Shown piece after piece: positions 27,499-35,984 of a stretch of 64,000 nt of DNA. The stretch is from Burkholderia lata (GTDB lineage: Bacteria > Pseudomonadota > Gammaproteobacteria > Burkholderiales > Burkholderiaceae), in assembly GCF_902499335.1 (NCBI RefSeq), contig NZ_CABVQK010000015.1, forward strand, positions 1 to 64,000. The letters run 5' to 3'. The translations under genes were made by a program, and so were the position numbers. The stretch's first letter is position 1, and each line of letters begins with the position of its first letter. Under the pieces are notes generated by a model. The model was not told where the DNA came from, searched no databases, and worked only from the letters and a program-made list of their open reading frames with translations.

Positions 27499-28271
27499 TC
27501 GACGTCGATCACGCATCGATCCGTTTCCCGACCCGCACGGGTCACGTCGACGCCGTGCGCGACGCGAGCTTCGCGGTGCGCGACGGCGAGGTGTTCGGGC
27601 TCGTCGGCGAATCGGGATCCGGCAAGTCGACGCTGCTGCGTGCGCTGACGGGCCTCGTGCCGCTCGCGTCCGGCAGCCTGTCGATCGACGGCCGGCCGGT
27701 GGGCGGCACGCCCGATCGCGCCTTTCGCCGTCACGTGCAGATGGTGTTCCAGGATCCGTACGCGTCGCTGCATCCGCGCTTCACGGTCGACCAGACGCTG
27801 CGCGAGCCGCTGTCGATCCATGGCATCGGCGACACCGATGCGCGCATCGCCCGCGCGCTGTCCGAGGTCGGACTCGGCCCCGCGTTCCGGTTCCGCTATC
27901 CGCACCAGCTGTCGGGCGGCCAGCGGCAGCGCGTCGCGATCGCGCGCGCATTGATCGTCGAGCCGCGCGTGCTGCTGCTCGACGAACCGACATCCGCGCT
28001 CGACGTGTCGGTGCAGGCCGAGATCCTGAACCTGCTGCGCCGCCTGCATCGCGAACGCAAACTGACGATGATCCTCGTGAGCCATAACCTCGCAGTGGTC
28101 GGCTTCCTGTGCCAGCGCGTCGCGGTGATGCAGCAGGGCGAGATCGTCGAGCAACTGCGGATCGAGGACGTGCGCGCCGGGCAAGTGGCGCGCGATTACA
28201 CCCGCACGTTGCTGAACGCGACCGAAGGCTACCGCCGCCTGGACCCGGCGATCGACGCGCCGGCGGCCTGA
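27495..28271 (+). CDS. ddpF: D-Ala-D-Ala ABC transporter ATPase DdpF
   Basis: A 258-residue partner ATPase. Walker A is GESGSGKST, the Q-loop region is MVFQDPYASLHPRFTV, the signature is LSGGQRQRVAIARA, Walker B is LLLDEPTSALDVSVQ, and the His switch is ILVSHNLAVV. It starts at an ATGA overlap with the stop of ddpD, so the two are translationally coupled. It is the last gene of the rpiR-ddpXABCDF unit, and about 400 bases follow before the fimbrial operon. Confidence 0.93.
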   Translation: MIDVDHASIRFPTRTGHVDAVRDASFAVRDGEVFGLVGESGSGKSTLLRALTGLVPLASGSLSIDGRPVGGTPDRAFRRHVQMVFQDPYASLHPRFTVDQTLREPLSIHGIGDTDARIARALSEVGLGPAFRFRYPHQLSGGQRQRVAIARALIVEPRVLLLDEPTSALDVSVQAEILNLLRRLHRERKLTMILVSHNLAVVGFLCQRVAVMQQGEIVEQLRIEDVRAGQVARDYTRTLLNATEGYRRLDPAIDAPAA

Positions 28272-28672
28272 CGCGCCGCACTCGGCGAAAGTACGCCCCT
28301 GCGCACGCGTCGCATGACATGACCCGAACGCGACGCGATATACCGGCCGGCGTCATGCTCCGTCGGCCGGTTATTCCAATTCCACTCCGCTTCGAATAGC
28401 GCGACCGCCAACATCGGCCGCTCGACCGATTTCCGGGATCGACATGCTCGCCCACGCGAGCCCCTCATGCCGCTCCCCACGCCCCTCCGCCCGACCGCCG
28501 ACTTCGGCGAAAAATAAATTAGTACGTGTCCTAGAAAAAATCCCTATCCATTAGTACCAGTCAAATTACAAAATCCTTACATAGATCGCATAATTTCATC
28601 CGAAACGCGCCATTCTGAGATTTAAATTCAACTCGCGCTTTCGAAAACCGAAGTTTATTTGGAGATTTAAAT
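28272..28672 (+). promoter_or_regulatory. AT-rich promoter region of the fimbrial operon
   Basis: No gene is seen in these 400 bases. The last 170 (28505-28672) are much more AT-rich than the surroundings. Two direct copies of ATTAGTAC lie at 28518-28525 and 28550-28557, 32 bases (three helical turns) apart, which suggests an activator site. An AT-rich leader with TTTGGAGATTTAAAT places a ribosome site just before the fimA ATG. No invertible-switch repeats or recombinase were found. Confidence 0.5.
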
Positions 28673-29224
28673 ATGCGACTCATCAAGCGCAGCGCAATCC
28701 CGGTCCTGCTCCTCGCCGCCGGCGCGGCCTTTTCGTCGGCGGCCCACGCCGCGGACGGCACCGTCACCTTCCGCGGCAACGTCATCGCATCGACGTGCAG
28801 CGTCGACGGCGGATCGGATCTCACCGTCCCGCTGCCGCCGGTCAGCACCAGTTCGCTCGCCGATGTCGGCTCCGTCGCCGGCCGCAGCGGGTTCTCGCTT
28901 GCGCTGACCGGCTGCACGGTCGGAGACAACAACCCGGTGAAGGTCGGCGTCGTGTTCGAGAACGGCTCGAACGTCGATCAATCGAGCGGCCGACTGACGA
29001 TCGATTCGGGCGCCAAGGCCGCCGAGGGCGTCCAGATCAACGTGCTGGATTCGCAGCAGAACCACATCCCCATCGGCGCGCAAACCGGCGCAAGCACCCA
29101 GTTGGTCGATATCGATGCCGACGGCAAGGCGAAGCTGAACTACTTCGCCGAGTACTACGCGTCGGGTGCCGTGAAGGCCGGCGACGTCGCTTCGCGTGTC
29201 GAGTACTCGCTCATCTATCAGTAA
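28673..29224 (+). CDS. fimA: Type 1-like fimbrial major subunit
   Basis: A 183-residue chaperone-usher pilin. A Sec signal ends at AAHA before ADGTVTF (residue 27). The mature start GTVTFRGNVIASTCSVDGGS and the second Cys in LALTGCTVGDN give the conserved pilin disulfide. The C-terminal pattern YFAEYYASGAVKAGDVASRV and penultimate Tyr (SLIYQ) form the donor/groove strand recognised by the chaperone. It is first in the operon, followed by a hairpin that probably keeps it more abundant than the downstream chaperone, usher and tip. Confidence 0.93.
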   Translation: MRLIKRSAIPVLLLAAGAAFSSAAHAADGTVTFRGNVIASTCSVDGGSDLTVPLPPVSTSSLADVGSVAGRSGFSLALTGCTVGDNNPVKVGVVFENGSNVDQSSGRLTIDSGAKAAEGVQINVLDSQQNHIPIGAQTGASTQLVDIDADGKAKLNYFAEYYASGAVKAGDVASRVEYSLIYQ

Positions 29225-29237
29225 GGACACGCGTGTG

Positions 29238-29260
29238 GAGATCGCCGTCCCGGCGATCTC
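29238..29260 (+). terminator. Intra-operon hairpin after fimA
   Basis: A perfect 10-bp stem, GAGATCGCCG and CGGCGATCTC, with a TCC loop, 14 bases after the fimA stop. No T-run follows. In pilus operons such hairpins after the major-subunit gene stabilise its mRNA or reduce read-through, so subunit exceeds usher. Confidence 0.6.
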
Positions 29261-29336
29261 TACCCGTCACGCCGCGCGACGCGGAACCCGCCGTTTCCGC
29301 CCGCTTCCCGTCCCATCGATCCGAGTCCACACGCCC

Positions 29337-30077
29337 ATGAAACTGTTGAAGCTCTTCCGTACGCTGACTCTCGCCGTCGCCGCATTCGCGTCGCAGGCCG
29401 ACGCGAGCGTCGTGATCGCCGGCACACGCGTGATCTTCCCGTCGAGCGAGCGCGAAGTCACGATCCAGCTCACGAACGACAGCAAGCGTCCGGCGCTGGT
29501 ACAGGCGTGGCTCGACGATGGCGACAGCCGCGCGTTGCCGGAGAACATCGACGTGCCGTTCACGCTGACGCCGTCGATCTTCCGGATGGAAGCCGGCAAT
29601 GGCCAGACGCTGCGCCTCGTTCACACCGGCGAACCGCTTCCCGCCGACCGGGAATCGCTGTTCTGGCTGAACGTGCTCGAAGTGCCGCCCAAGGCATCCG
29701 CGACCGAGAGCCGCAACCGCATTCAGCTGGCGTTCCGCTCACGCATCAAGATCATGTATCGCCCGGCCGGACTGGCCGGCAACGTGGACGACGCCCCCAC
29801 GCAGCTCGGCTGGCGCGTGGTTCGCGCCGACGGCGGCTACGCGCTCGAGGCCACCAATCCGACGCCGTTCGTCGTCAATTTCGGCAATGTGCTGCTGAAG
29901 TCCGGCGGGCGCCAGCACGACGCCGGCATGGGCTACGTGCTGCCCCGAAGCACGCAACGATTCCCGATCAAGGATCTCGCCGGTGCGCCCGCCGCCGGTG
30001 CAACCGTCGAGTTCGGCAGCATCAACGACTGGGGCCGCGCAACCGACATCGAACGTCCAGTCAGCGTCGAACCGTAA
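29337..30077 (+). CDS. fimC: Periplasmic fimbrial chaperone
   Basis: A 246-residue PapD/FimC-like chaperone with a signal peptide (residues 1-23, cleavage after ADA). The family's two subunit-anchoring basic residues are visible, in TRVIFPSSEREVTI (Arg) and SRIKIMYRP (Lys). The hydrophobic G1-like strand and the typical SLFWLNVLEVPP motif are present. Two Ig-like domains are expected: residues 24-145 and 146-246. It lies 112 bases after fimA, behind the hairpin, and 194 bases before the usher gene. Confidence 0.93.
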   Translation: MKLLKLFRTLTLAVAAFASQADASVVIAGTRVIFPSSEREVTIQLTNDSKRPALVQAWLDDGDSRALPENIDVPFTLTPSIFRMEAGNGQTLRLVHTGEPLPADRESLFWLNVLEVPPKASATESRNRIQLAFRSRIKIMYRPAGLAGNVDDAPTQLGWRVVRADGGYALEATNPTPFVVNFGNVLLKSGGRQHDAGMGYVLPRSTQRFPIKDLAGAPAAGATVEFGSINDWGRATDIERPVSVEP

Positions 30078-30271
30078 CGCGACCGAGGCCGGCACCGCAT
30101 CGCAACGGTGCGCGCCGAGCGCGCTCCCTCTTTTCGTCCGACGTCGCTCCGGCCGTTCCGACCGACACGGAAACCCCTGATTTGCCATCCGCCGCCGCGC
30201 GGTGTGCACGCCTGCGCGCCTGCGCCGGCGAAACGCGCCCGCACGACCCGAACCTTTCTGGAGTATTGCGC

Positions 30272-32869
30272 ATGACCCCGACCCGACTGCCGCGCCGCGG
30301 CGCGGCCGACGTGCCGCGCGTCAAGCCAATCCATCTGCTGGTGGCCGCCTGCGTCGCCTCGTGGTCCGTCGATGGCCGCGCGACGACGCAGGCCGCCGCC
30401 GAAAGCACGCTCGCGCACGTCGAGTTCGACGGTGCGTTCCTGCAGAATCGCCTGGGCAAGCCTGTCGACGTGTCGCGCTTCGCCCAACGCAACGTGACGG
30501 CTCCCGGTGTGTACACCACCGACATCCATGTCGGTCCCGACTGGATCGGCCGCTACGATGTGCGCTTCGTGGCCGCGCCGGATTCGGGCGACGCCCGGCC
30601 GTGCTTCGACCGCGCGCTGCTCGAGCGCGTCGGCGTCGATTTCGGCAAGCTCGCGCCGGACGCCGTCGCGCGGCTGGACGACGACGGCGCCTGCCTGCGA
30701 CTCGCGCAAGTCGTGCCGGGCGCCAGCGCGGCATTCGACTTCGAGCGGCAGACACTGCGACTGTCGATCCCGCAGGCGTCGCTCGTGCGCAAGGCGCGCG
30801 GCTACGTGAGCCCCGATCAATGGACCTCCGGCGAAACCGTCGGCCTGCTCGGCTACAACTTCAATCTCTACACGTCGAAGGCCAGCGGCCACACCGCGCA
30901 GACGCAAGGCTATCTCGGCCTGAACGGCGGCGTGAACCTCGGCAAGTGGCGCTTTCGCCACGAAGGCTCCTATTCGTGGTCGTCGCGCGGCGAGCGCCGC
31001 TACCAGGACATCGCAACCTATCTCCAGCGCGACTTGCCGTCGCTGTCGTCGCAACTCGTCATCGGCGAAAGCTACACGTCGGGCGAACTGTTCGACTCGA
31101 CGCAGTTCCGCGGCGTGCGCCTGTCGACCGATGACCGGATGCTGCCCGACTCGCTGCGCGGCTATGCGCCCGTGGTGCGCGGCATCGCGAACAGCAACGC
31201 GAAGGTGACGATCCGCCAGAACGACGTGACGATCTACGAGACGACGGTCGCGCCCGGCAATTTCGAAATCGACGACCTCTATCCGACCGGGTACGGTGGC
31301 GACCTGCAGGTGTCGATTGCCGAAGCCGACGGCTCCATGCATTCGTTCTCGGTGCCCTACGCCGCCGTGCCGATGTCGCTGCGGCCGGGCATCGGCCGCT
31401 ACAGCTTCGTCGCCGGCACGCTGCGCAATCCCCACGGATCGAGCCAGCCGCTGTTCACGCAGGCCACGTACCAGCGCGGCCTGACCAACCTGCTGACGGC
31501 CTATGGCGGCGTCACGCTCGCCGGCGGTTATGCGTCGGCGATGCTGGGCGGCGCGTTCAACACGTCGTTCGGCGCGTTCGGCGCGGACGTCACGCATGCG
31601 CTGACCGCGATCCCCGGCGCGAAGCGCTACAGCGGTTCGAGCGTGCGCGTCAGCTATGCGAAGTCGGTCGACGCGACCGGCACCGATATCGCACTCGCCG
31701 CTTATCGCTATTCGACTGACGGCTATTTCGGCCTCAACGATGCGATGCAGGCGCACGACGCCGCACGCGACGGCCGCTCGGCCCAGTCGGTCTGGCGTCA
31801 GCGCCATCGCGCATCGCTGGCGCTCACGCAGCGCCTCGGCACGACCGGCGGGCGCATCAATGCGACGGCATCGGCCGTCAACTACTGGAATCGTCCGGGC
31901 TCGGACGTCAACTACTCGGTGGGCTACACGAACCAGTTCCGCAACCTGTCCTACAGCCTGACGGCCACGCGGCAGCGCAGTGCCGGTGGCGACATGGGCA
32001 CGCTCTACTACGCCAGCGTCACGATCCCGTTCGGCCGCGAGCGCCCGATGACCGTCTCGGGCAACGTGTCGCGCGACACGCTCGGCCGCACCCGGTTGCA
32101 GTCGACGTTGTCCGGATCGCTCGGCGACGACCACGCGCTGTCGTACAGCGTCAGCGCGAACCACGCGTCCGGATCGAATTCGGCCACGGACGGCAGCGCC
32201 AACGTCACGTACCGCACGCGCCTGGCGGAAGTCAACGCCAGCGCGGGCGCGAGCACCAACTTCCAGCAGGGCTCGCTCGGCGTGCGCGGCGCGCTGGTCG
32301 CGCATCGCGGCGGCATCACGTTCTCGCAGCCGGTATCCGAGACGTTCGCGATCGTCGAGGCGCCCGGCGCGGCCGGCGCGCGCGTCACGAACGCGGCTGG
32401 CGTCAAGGTCGACGGCAACGGCTACGCGGTCGTGCCGTACCTGACGCCATACAGCCTCAACACGGTCGCACTCGATCCGAAGGGCATCCCGATGGACGTC
32501 GAGCTGAAGGAAACCAGCCGGCAGATCGCGCCGCGTGCCGGTGCGGTGCAGCTCATCCGGTTTGCGACCGACACCGGCCGCGCGGCGCTCGTTCAGGCGC
32601 GCCAGGCCGACGGCACGCCACTGCCGTTCGGCGCCGTCGTGCACGACGACACCGGCAAGGAAGTCGGCGTCGTCGGCCAGGCGAGCAAGATCTTCGCGCG
32701 CGGGCTCGCCGACAGCGGCTCGCTGACGGTTCAGTGGGGCGCCGATGCCCGCTCCGTCTGCCGGATCGCCTACACGCTGCCGGTTGCGGAGCGTCGCCGG
32801 CCGTTGCCCGGCATACAGACCGTCAAGAGCACTTGCCAGTCCGATTCGACGACCGCCGGCATTCAGTAA
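30272..32869 (+). CDS. fimD: Outer-membrane fimbrial usher
   Basis: An 865-residue usher that threads chaperone-bound subunits through the outer membrane. A long basic signal region (about 1-40) precedes the N-terminal chaperone-binding domain (VEFDGAFLQNRLGKPVDVSR). The middle is the beta-barrel with the plug region; APGNFEIDDLYPTGYGGDL is the classical usher signature. Two Cys near residues 110 and 132 form the N-domain pair. C-terminal beta domains end before STTAGIQ. Its length matches the family (about 850). It is followed after nine bases by the tip gene. Confidence 0.95.
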   Translation: MTPTRLPRRGAADVPRVKPIHLLVAACVASWSVDGRATTQAAAESTLAHVEFDGAFLQNRLGKPVDVSRFAQRNVTAPGVYTTDIHVGPDWIGRYDVRFVAAPDSGDARPCFDRALLERVGVDFGKLAPDAVARLDDDGACLRLAQVVPGASAAFDFERQTLRLSIPQASLVRKARGYVSPDQWTSGETVGLLGYNFNLYTSKASGHTAQTQGYLGLNGGVNLGKWRFRHEGSYSWSSRGERRYQDIATYLQRDLPSLSSQLVIGESYTSGELFDSTQFRGVRLSTDDRMLPDSLRGYAPVVRGIANSNAKVTIRQNDVTIYETTVAPGNFEIDDLYPTGYGGDLQVSIAEADGSMHSFSVPYAAVPMSLRPGIGRYSFVAGTLRNPHGSSQPLFTQATYQRGLTNLLTAYGGVTLAGGYASAMLGGAFNTSFGAFGADVTHALTAIPGAKRYSGSSVRVSYAKSVDATGTDIALAAYRYSTDGYFGLNDAMQAHDAARDGRSAQSVWRQRHRASLALTQRLGTTGGRINATASAVNYWNRPGSDVNYSVGYTNQFRNLSYSLTATRQRSAGGDMGTLYYASVTIPFGRERPMTVSGNVSRDTLGRTRLQSTLSGSLGDDHALSYSVSANHASGSNSATDGSANVTYRTRLAEVNASAGASTNFQQGSLGVRGALVAHRGGITFSQPVSETFAIVEAPGAAGARVTNAAGVKVDGNGYAVVPYLTPYSLNTVALDPKGIPMDVELKETSRQIAPRAGAVQLIRFATDTGRAALVQARQADGTPLPFGAVVHDDTGKEVGVVGQASKIFARGLADSGSLTVQWGADARSVCRIAYTLPVAERRRPLPGIQTVKSTCQSDSTTAGIQ

Positions 32870-32878
32870 GGAATCCAT

Positions 32879-33862
32879 ATGTCTCACTTTCGCCAATCGT
32901 CCGCATTGACCCGAACCACGACTCCGGCCGCCGCGGTGCGCGTCGCTCGCCGCCCGTTCCGCATGCTCGCGGGCGCCTCCGCGCTTGTGCTCGCATCCGT
33001 CGCCTTCGCGACCGACGCGATCGCCGCCTCCCTCTATGCGTTCGGGCAGGCCACCGTTTCCAGCCCCGGAAACGCCACGCCGGGCATGGTCGTCGCGCGT
33101 CACTACTTCACGCCGCAGGACGTATGCGGCGCGAGCACCTGCCAGATCACGGGCATCAGGATGTACTCCAAGGGCGGGGTGTGGGTGTCCGACGGCCCCG
33201 ATCTGGAAACCAATGTGTCCGGCCTGTCGACGCGCATGCTCGTCGACGGTAACGTGGCCGTCTCGTCGACGAAGGCAACGCTGCGCAATACGCTCGAAGT
33301 CACGCTGTTCCGCGATAGCCGGCAGCCGCAAGATGGATCGCTCAATTCGGGTGCGCTCAGCGCCTATTACTCGATCGAATACAAGTCCGGCATCTTCGGT
33401 ACCTCGTCCCCGGTCTTCCTCGCCGCGAAGGTCAGCTTCATCAACGGAACGTGCTCGATTCCCGACCAGACCGTCACGCTGCCGCCCGTGCAGCACCATG
33501 TGTTCAAGGGCGTCGGTTCGACCGCCGGTGCGACGGACTTTCAGGTGCAATTGAATAATTGCCCGGCCGGCTACAACCGGATCGGCTATCAACTGGCGCC
33601 GCTGGACGACATGGTCACGGGGTCCCCCGGCGGGATGCAGTTGCGCCCGGATGCCACGGCCAGCGGCATCGGCATCCAGATCGCCGACGCCGCGACGGGC
33701 CAGCCGCTGCCGTTGAGGAAGTCGCACACCGTGACGAGCTACAACCCGGCCACCGGCGGATCGCCGTCGATTCGGCTCCGTGCGTCCTACCTGCAGACAG
33801 GCGCGAAGGTCGGTGGCGGTTCGGTTCATGCCGCGACGCAGGTTCTGCTCGACTATCAATGA
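32879..33862 (+). CDS. Fimbrial tip adhesin
   Basis: A 327-residue two-domain tip protein with an extended signal sequence (residues 1-49, ending near DAIA). The N-terminal lectin-like domain (50-190) has one Cys pair (VCGASTCQITG). The C-terminal pilin domain (195-327) has the typical start (AKVSFINGTCSIPDQTVTLP), a second Cys in NNCPAGYN, and a terminal DYQ. It begins nine bases after the usher with AGGA upstream and is last in the operon. The receptor is unknown. Confidence 0.88.
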   Translation: MSHFRQSSALTRTTTPAAAVRVARRPFRMLAGASALVLASVAFATDAIAASLYAFGQATVSSPGNATPGMVVARHYFTPQDVCGASTCQITGIRMYSKGGVWVSDGPDLETNVSGLSTRMLVDGNVAVSSTKATLRNTLEVTLFRDSRQPQDGSLNSGALSAYYSIEYKSGIFGTSSPVFLAAKVSFINGTCSIPDQTVTLPPVQHHVFKGVGSTAGATDFQVQLNNCPAGYNRIGYQLAPLDDMVTGSPGGMQLRPDATASGIGIQIADAATGQPLPLRKSHTVTSYNPATGGSPSIRLRASYLQTGAKVGGGSVHAATQVLLDYQ

Positions 33863-34017
33863 ATGACGCGCCGCCGGGCCGGCCCTGACATCCGCATGAC
33901 GCGGCAGCGTGCGATACTCGGCCCGTCGCGAACCTGTTCGGCTCCACCGGGAACCCCGGTGCGCCGGACGAGTCCATCTCCTTTCGTCAACAGCTCAACC
34001 GCATTAGGGAGGCGTTC

Positions 34018-34272
34018 ATGCTGCAATTCATCGAAACCCTGGTCGTCGGGCTCATCGTCGGCCTCCTCGCCCGCGCACTCAAGCCCGGCGACGACAAGAT
34101 GGGGATCCTGATGACCACCGTGCTCGGCATCGTCGGCTCGCTGGTCGCCGGCTACGTCGGCCGCGCCGCCGGCTGGTACGCACCGGGTCAGGGCGCGGGC
34201 TGGATCGCGTCGATCATCGGCGCGATCGTGCTGCTCGTGGTCGTCGGCGCGGCACGCAAGCGCATGAACTGA
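34018..34272 (+). CDS. GlsB/YeaQ/YmgE-family small membrane protein
   Basis: An 84-residue protein of the transglycosylase-associated (GlsB/YeaQ/YmgE) family: three hydrophobic helices with glycine-rich turns (GLIVGLLARALKPGDDKMG, GIVGSLVAGYVGRAAGW, SIIGAIVLLVVVGAAR). The family is stress-induced in several bacteria, but its molecular role is unclear. GGGAGG precedes the ATG. A strong intrinsic terminator follows. Confidence 0.92.
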   Translation: MLQFIETLVVGLIVGLLARALKPGDDKMGILMTTVLGIVGSLVAGYVGRAAGWYAPGQGAGWIASIIGAIVLLVVVGAARKRMN

Positions 34273-34294
34273 ACGGCGCAGCTCCGGCTCCAAC

Positions 34295-34331
34295 GCAAAA
34301 CGGCCGCTCGATACGAGCGGCCGTTTTGCTT
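34295..34331 (+). terminator. Intrinsic terminator after the GlsB-like gene
   Basis: A perfect 16-bp stem (GCAAAACGGCCGCTCG and its complement) with an ATA loop. The right arm contains TTTT and is followed by TTT after GC. It can act in both directions. Confidence 0.85.
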
Positions 34332-34416
34332 TCCGGGCGGCGCAAGGCCGTTGCCCACACAACGGTCGCGACGACCGCTCGTCCTTCGATCTTATGCCAC
34401 CCGGCATTTCCCTGAC

Positions 34417-34444
34417 TTGCGGTTGCGCAAATCCGGCCTACATT
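34417..34444 (+). promoter_or_regulatory. Possible sigma70-like promoter of the mini-fimbrillin gene
   Basis: TTGCGG (34417-34422) and TACATT (34439-34444) with a 16-base spacer. It lies in the AT-richer stretch about 160 bases before the ATG at 34602. The match is moderate and unsupported by other evidence. Confidence 0.3.
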
Positions 34445-34601
34445 GGTTTTAGCAATACGCAATCGTTTGCCGATTGCCATTATTTCGATTTTTTCATTCA
34501 AGAGGTCCGATGGTTTTGCCGTTTACGCATACAGCATCGCAGCGTTGACGGACTGCCACCCGAGCGGCCCGCTGCGACGCGCTTCCTCTCTGGAGCCTGT
34601 C

Positions 34602-34937
34602 ATGAAGCATCGCCCTATCGCCGCCTCGTTCGTCCTGGCTGCCTCGCTTCTGGCCACTTCCTCGTCCTTTGCCGCCGGCGCGTCCGGCATCATCCACTTC
34701 TCCGGCATGATCGTCGAGCCGCCCTGCTCGTTCGCGCTCGATACGGCCGATCTCGCCCGTGGGCACGTGCGGCCCGACTGTCCGCGCCCGGCAAGCGGCC
34801 AGATTGCGTTCGTCGACGCCGCGAGCCAGCAGGCCATCAAGACCACGACCTTTACTCAGGCCTCGCGCGCAATCGTTTTACCGAACCGTCCAGGCAACAA
34901 TCAGGCGCCGATGATCGCCGTCGTGACGTACCAGTAA
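34602..34937 (+). CDS. Stand-alone mini-fimbrillin-like secreted protein
   Basis: A 111-residue secreted protein with a Sec signal (residues 1-25, SSSFAAGASG). The mature part begins like a type 1 pilin (GIIHFSGMIVEPPCSF), has a second Cys in VRPDCPRP, and ends in VVTYQ, like a pilin donor region. At about 85 mature residues it is roughly half the size of a normal pilin, so a complete Ig-like fold is doubtful. GGAG precedes the ATG. It lies outside the usher operon and faces the same way. It could be a minor subunit, a pilus terminator or a degenerate pilin. Confidence 0.7.
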   Translation: MKHRPIAASFVLAASLLATSSSFAAGASGIIHFSGMIVEPPCSFALDTADLARGHVRPDCPRPASGQIAFVDAASQQAIKTTTFTQASRAIVLPNRPGNNQAPMIAVVTYQ

Positions 34938-35005
34938 AGCCGTTAGCCGGCCCGGCACCCGACGGGTTCCGCGCGCCGTTTCGGCGCACGTGCGCGCTTC
35001 GCCCG

Positions 35006-35878
35006 TCAATCGCGATGGTGCGCGATCCAGTCGCTGAACGCGCGGATCTTCTGCTGGTTGCCGATGTTCTCGGGATAGACGAAGAAGTAGCGCGCGCCCG
35101 TCTCGAGCACGATGTCGAACGGCCGTTCGAGCCGGCGTGCGCTGACGTCGTCGTCGACGAGCGTCACGTCGCCGATCGCGACGCCGAAGCCCTGCATCGC
35201 CGCGTTCGTCGCGAGATCGAGCGTGTCGAAGGTCGGCCCGCGCGCGGGATCGACGTTGCGCTCGCCCGCGTGATCGAGCCACGCGCGCCAGTCGCGATGG
35301 TCGCGCGTCGGATGCAGCAACGTATGACGCGCCAAATCGCCGACCGCGTCGAGCGGCGACGTTTGCCGCAATTCGGGCGCGCACACCGGCGTCAGCCGCT
35401 CGTCGAACAGCGGCAGCGCGAACACGCCCGCTCCCGGCGACGTGCCGTAGACGACCGCCGCGTCGAACGGCTCGGTCGAGAAATCGACGACGTGCTGCCA
35501 CGCGGTCGTGATCTGCACATGGAGATCGGGATGCTCGCCCTGGAAGCGCATGATGCGCGGCAGCATCCAGCGCATCACGCAGGTCGGCACCTTCAACGCG
35601 AGATCGGTGCGCTGCCGCGTGAGCTTCATCGAAATATCTTCGATCCGCGCGAAGCTCTCGTTGACCACCGGCAGCAACTGCTCGCCCTCCGCCGTCAGCG
35701 TGAGGCCCTTTGCATGCCGCTTGAACAGCGGGAAACCGTAATGCGCCTCGAGCGTCTGGATCTGCCGGCTCACCGCGCCCTGCGTGATGCACAGCTGCTC
35801 GGCCGCGCGCGTGAAGCTGCGGTGGCGAGCCACCGTCGAGAAGATCTGCAGCGCGTGCAGGGGCGGAAGTCGGCGCAT
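35006..35878 (-). CDS. LysR-family regulator (GcvA/AmpR-like)
   Basis: A 290-residue LysR regulator of the GcvA/AmpR branch. The helix-turn-helix is at residues 1-60 (FTRAAEQLCITQGAVSRQIQ, then LFKRHAKGLTLTAEG), followed by the effector domain. I chose the start MRRLPPLHALQ at 35878, where the family begins. It lies 106 bases downstream of the beta-lactamase-like gene on the same strand. Classical ampR/penR genes lie divergently upstream of their lactamase gene, so this arrangement is atypical. Whether it controls that gene is uncertain. Confidence 0.88.
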   Translation of the reverse strand: MRRLPPLHALQIFSTVARHRSFTRAAEQLCITQGAVSRQIQTLEAHYGFPLFKRHAKGLTLTAEGEQLLPVVNESFARIEDISMKLTRQRTDLALKVPTCVMRWMLPRIMRFQGEHPDLHVQITTAWQHVVDFSTEPFDAAVVYGTSPGAGVFALPLFDERLTPVCAPELRQTSPLDAVGDLARHTLLHPTRDHRDWRAWLDHAGERNVDPARGPTFDTLDLATNAAMQGFGVAIGDVTLVDDDVSARRLERPFDIVLETGARYFFVYPENIGNQQKIRAFSDWIAHHRD

Positions 35879-35984
35879 GAAGAAGGCAATCGGAAAAACG
35901 GCGCGAAAGGACCACGCGCCGATACCGGCGCGCGTTGTCCGACACGATAAGCCAAACGCCGGCTTTGCGCGAGGCGCGCGACGC

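Noticed and set aside
29933..33859. A 1308-residue open frame on the minus strand
   Set aside because: Antisense to the whole usher/tip region, Arg/Ala/Gly-rich with no start signal or domain; the plus-strand usher is certain.
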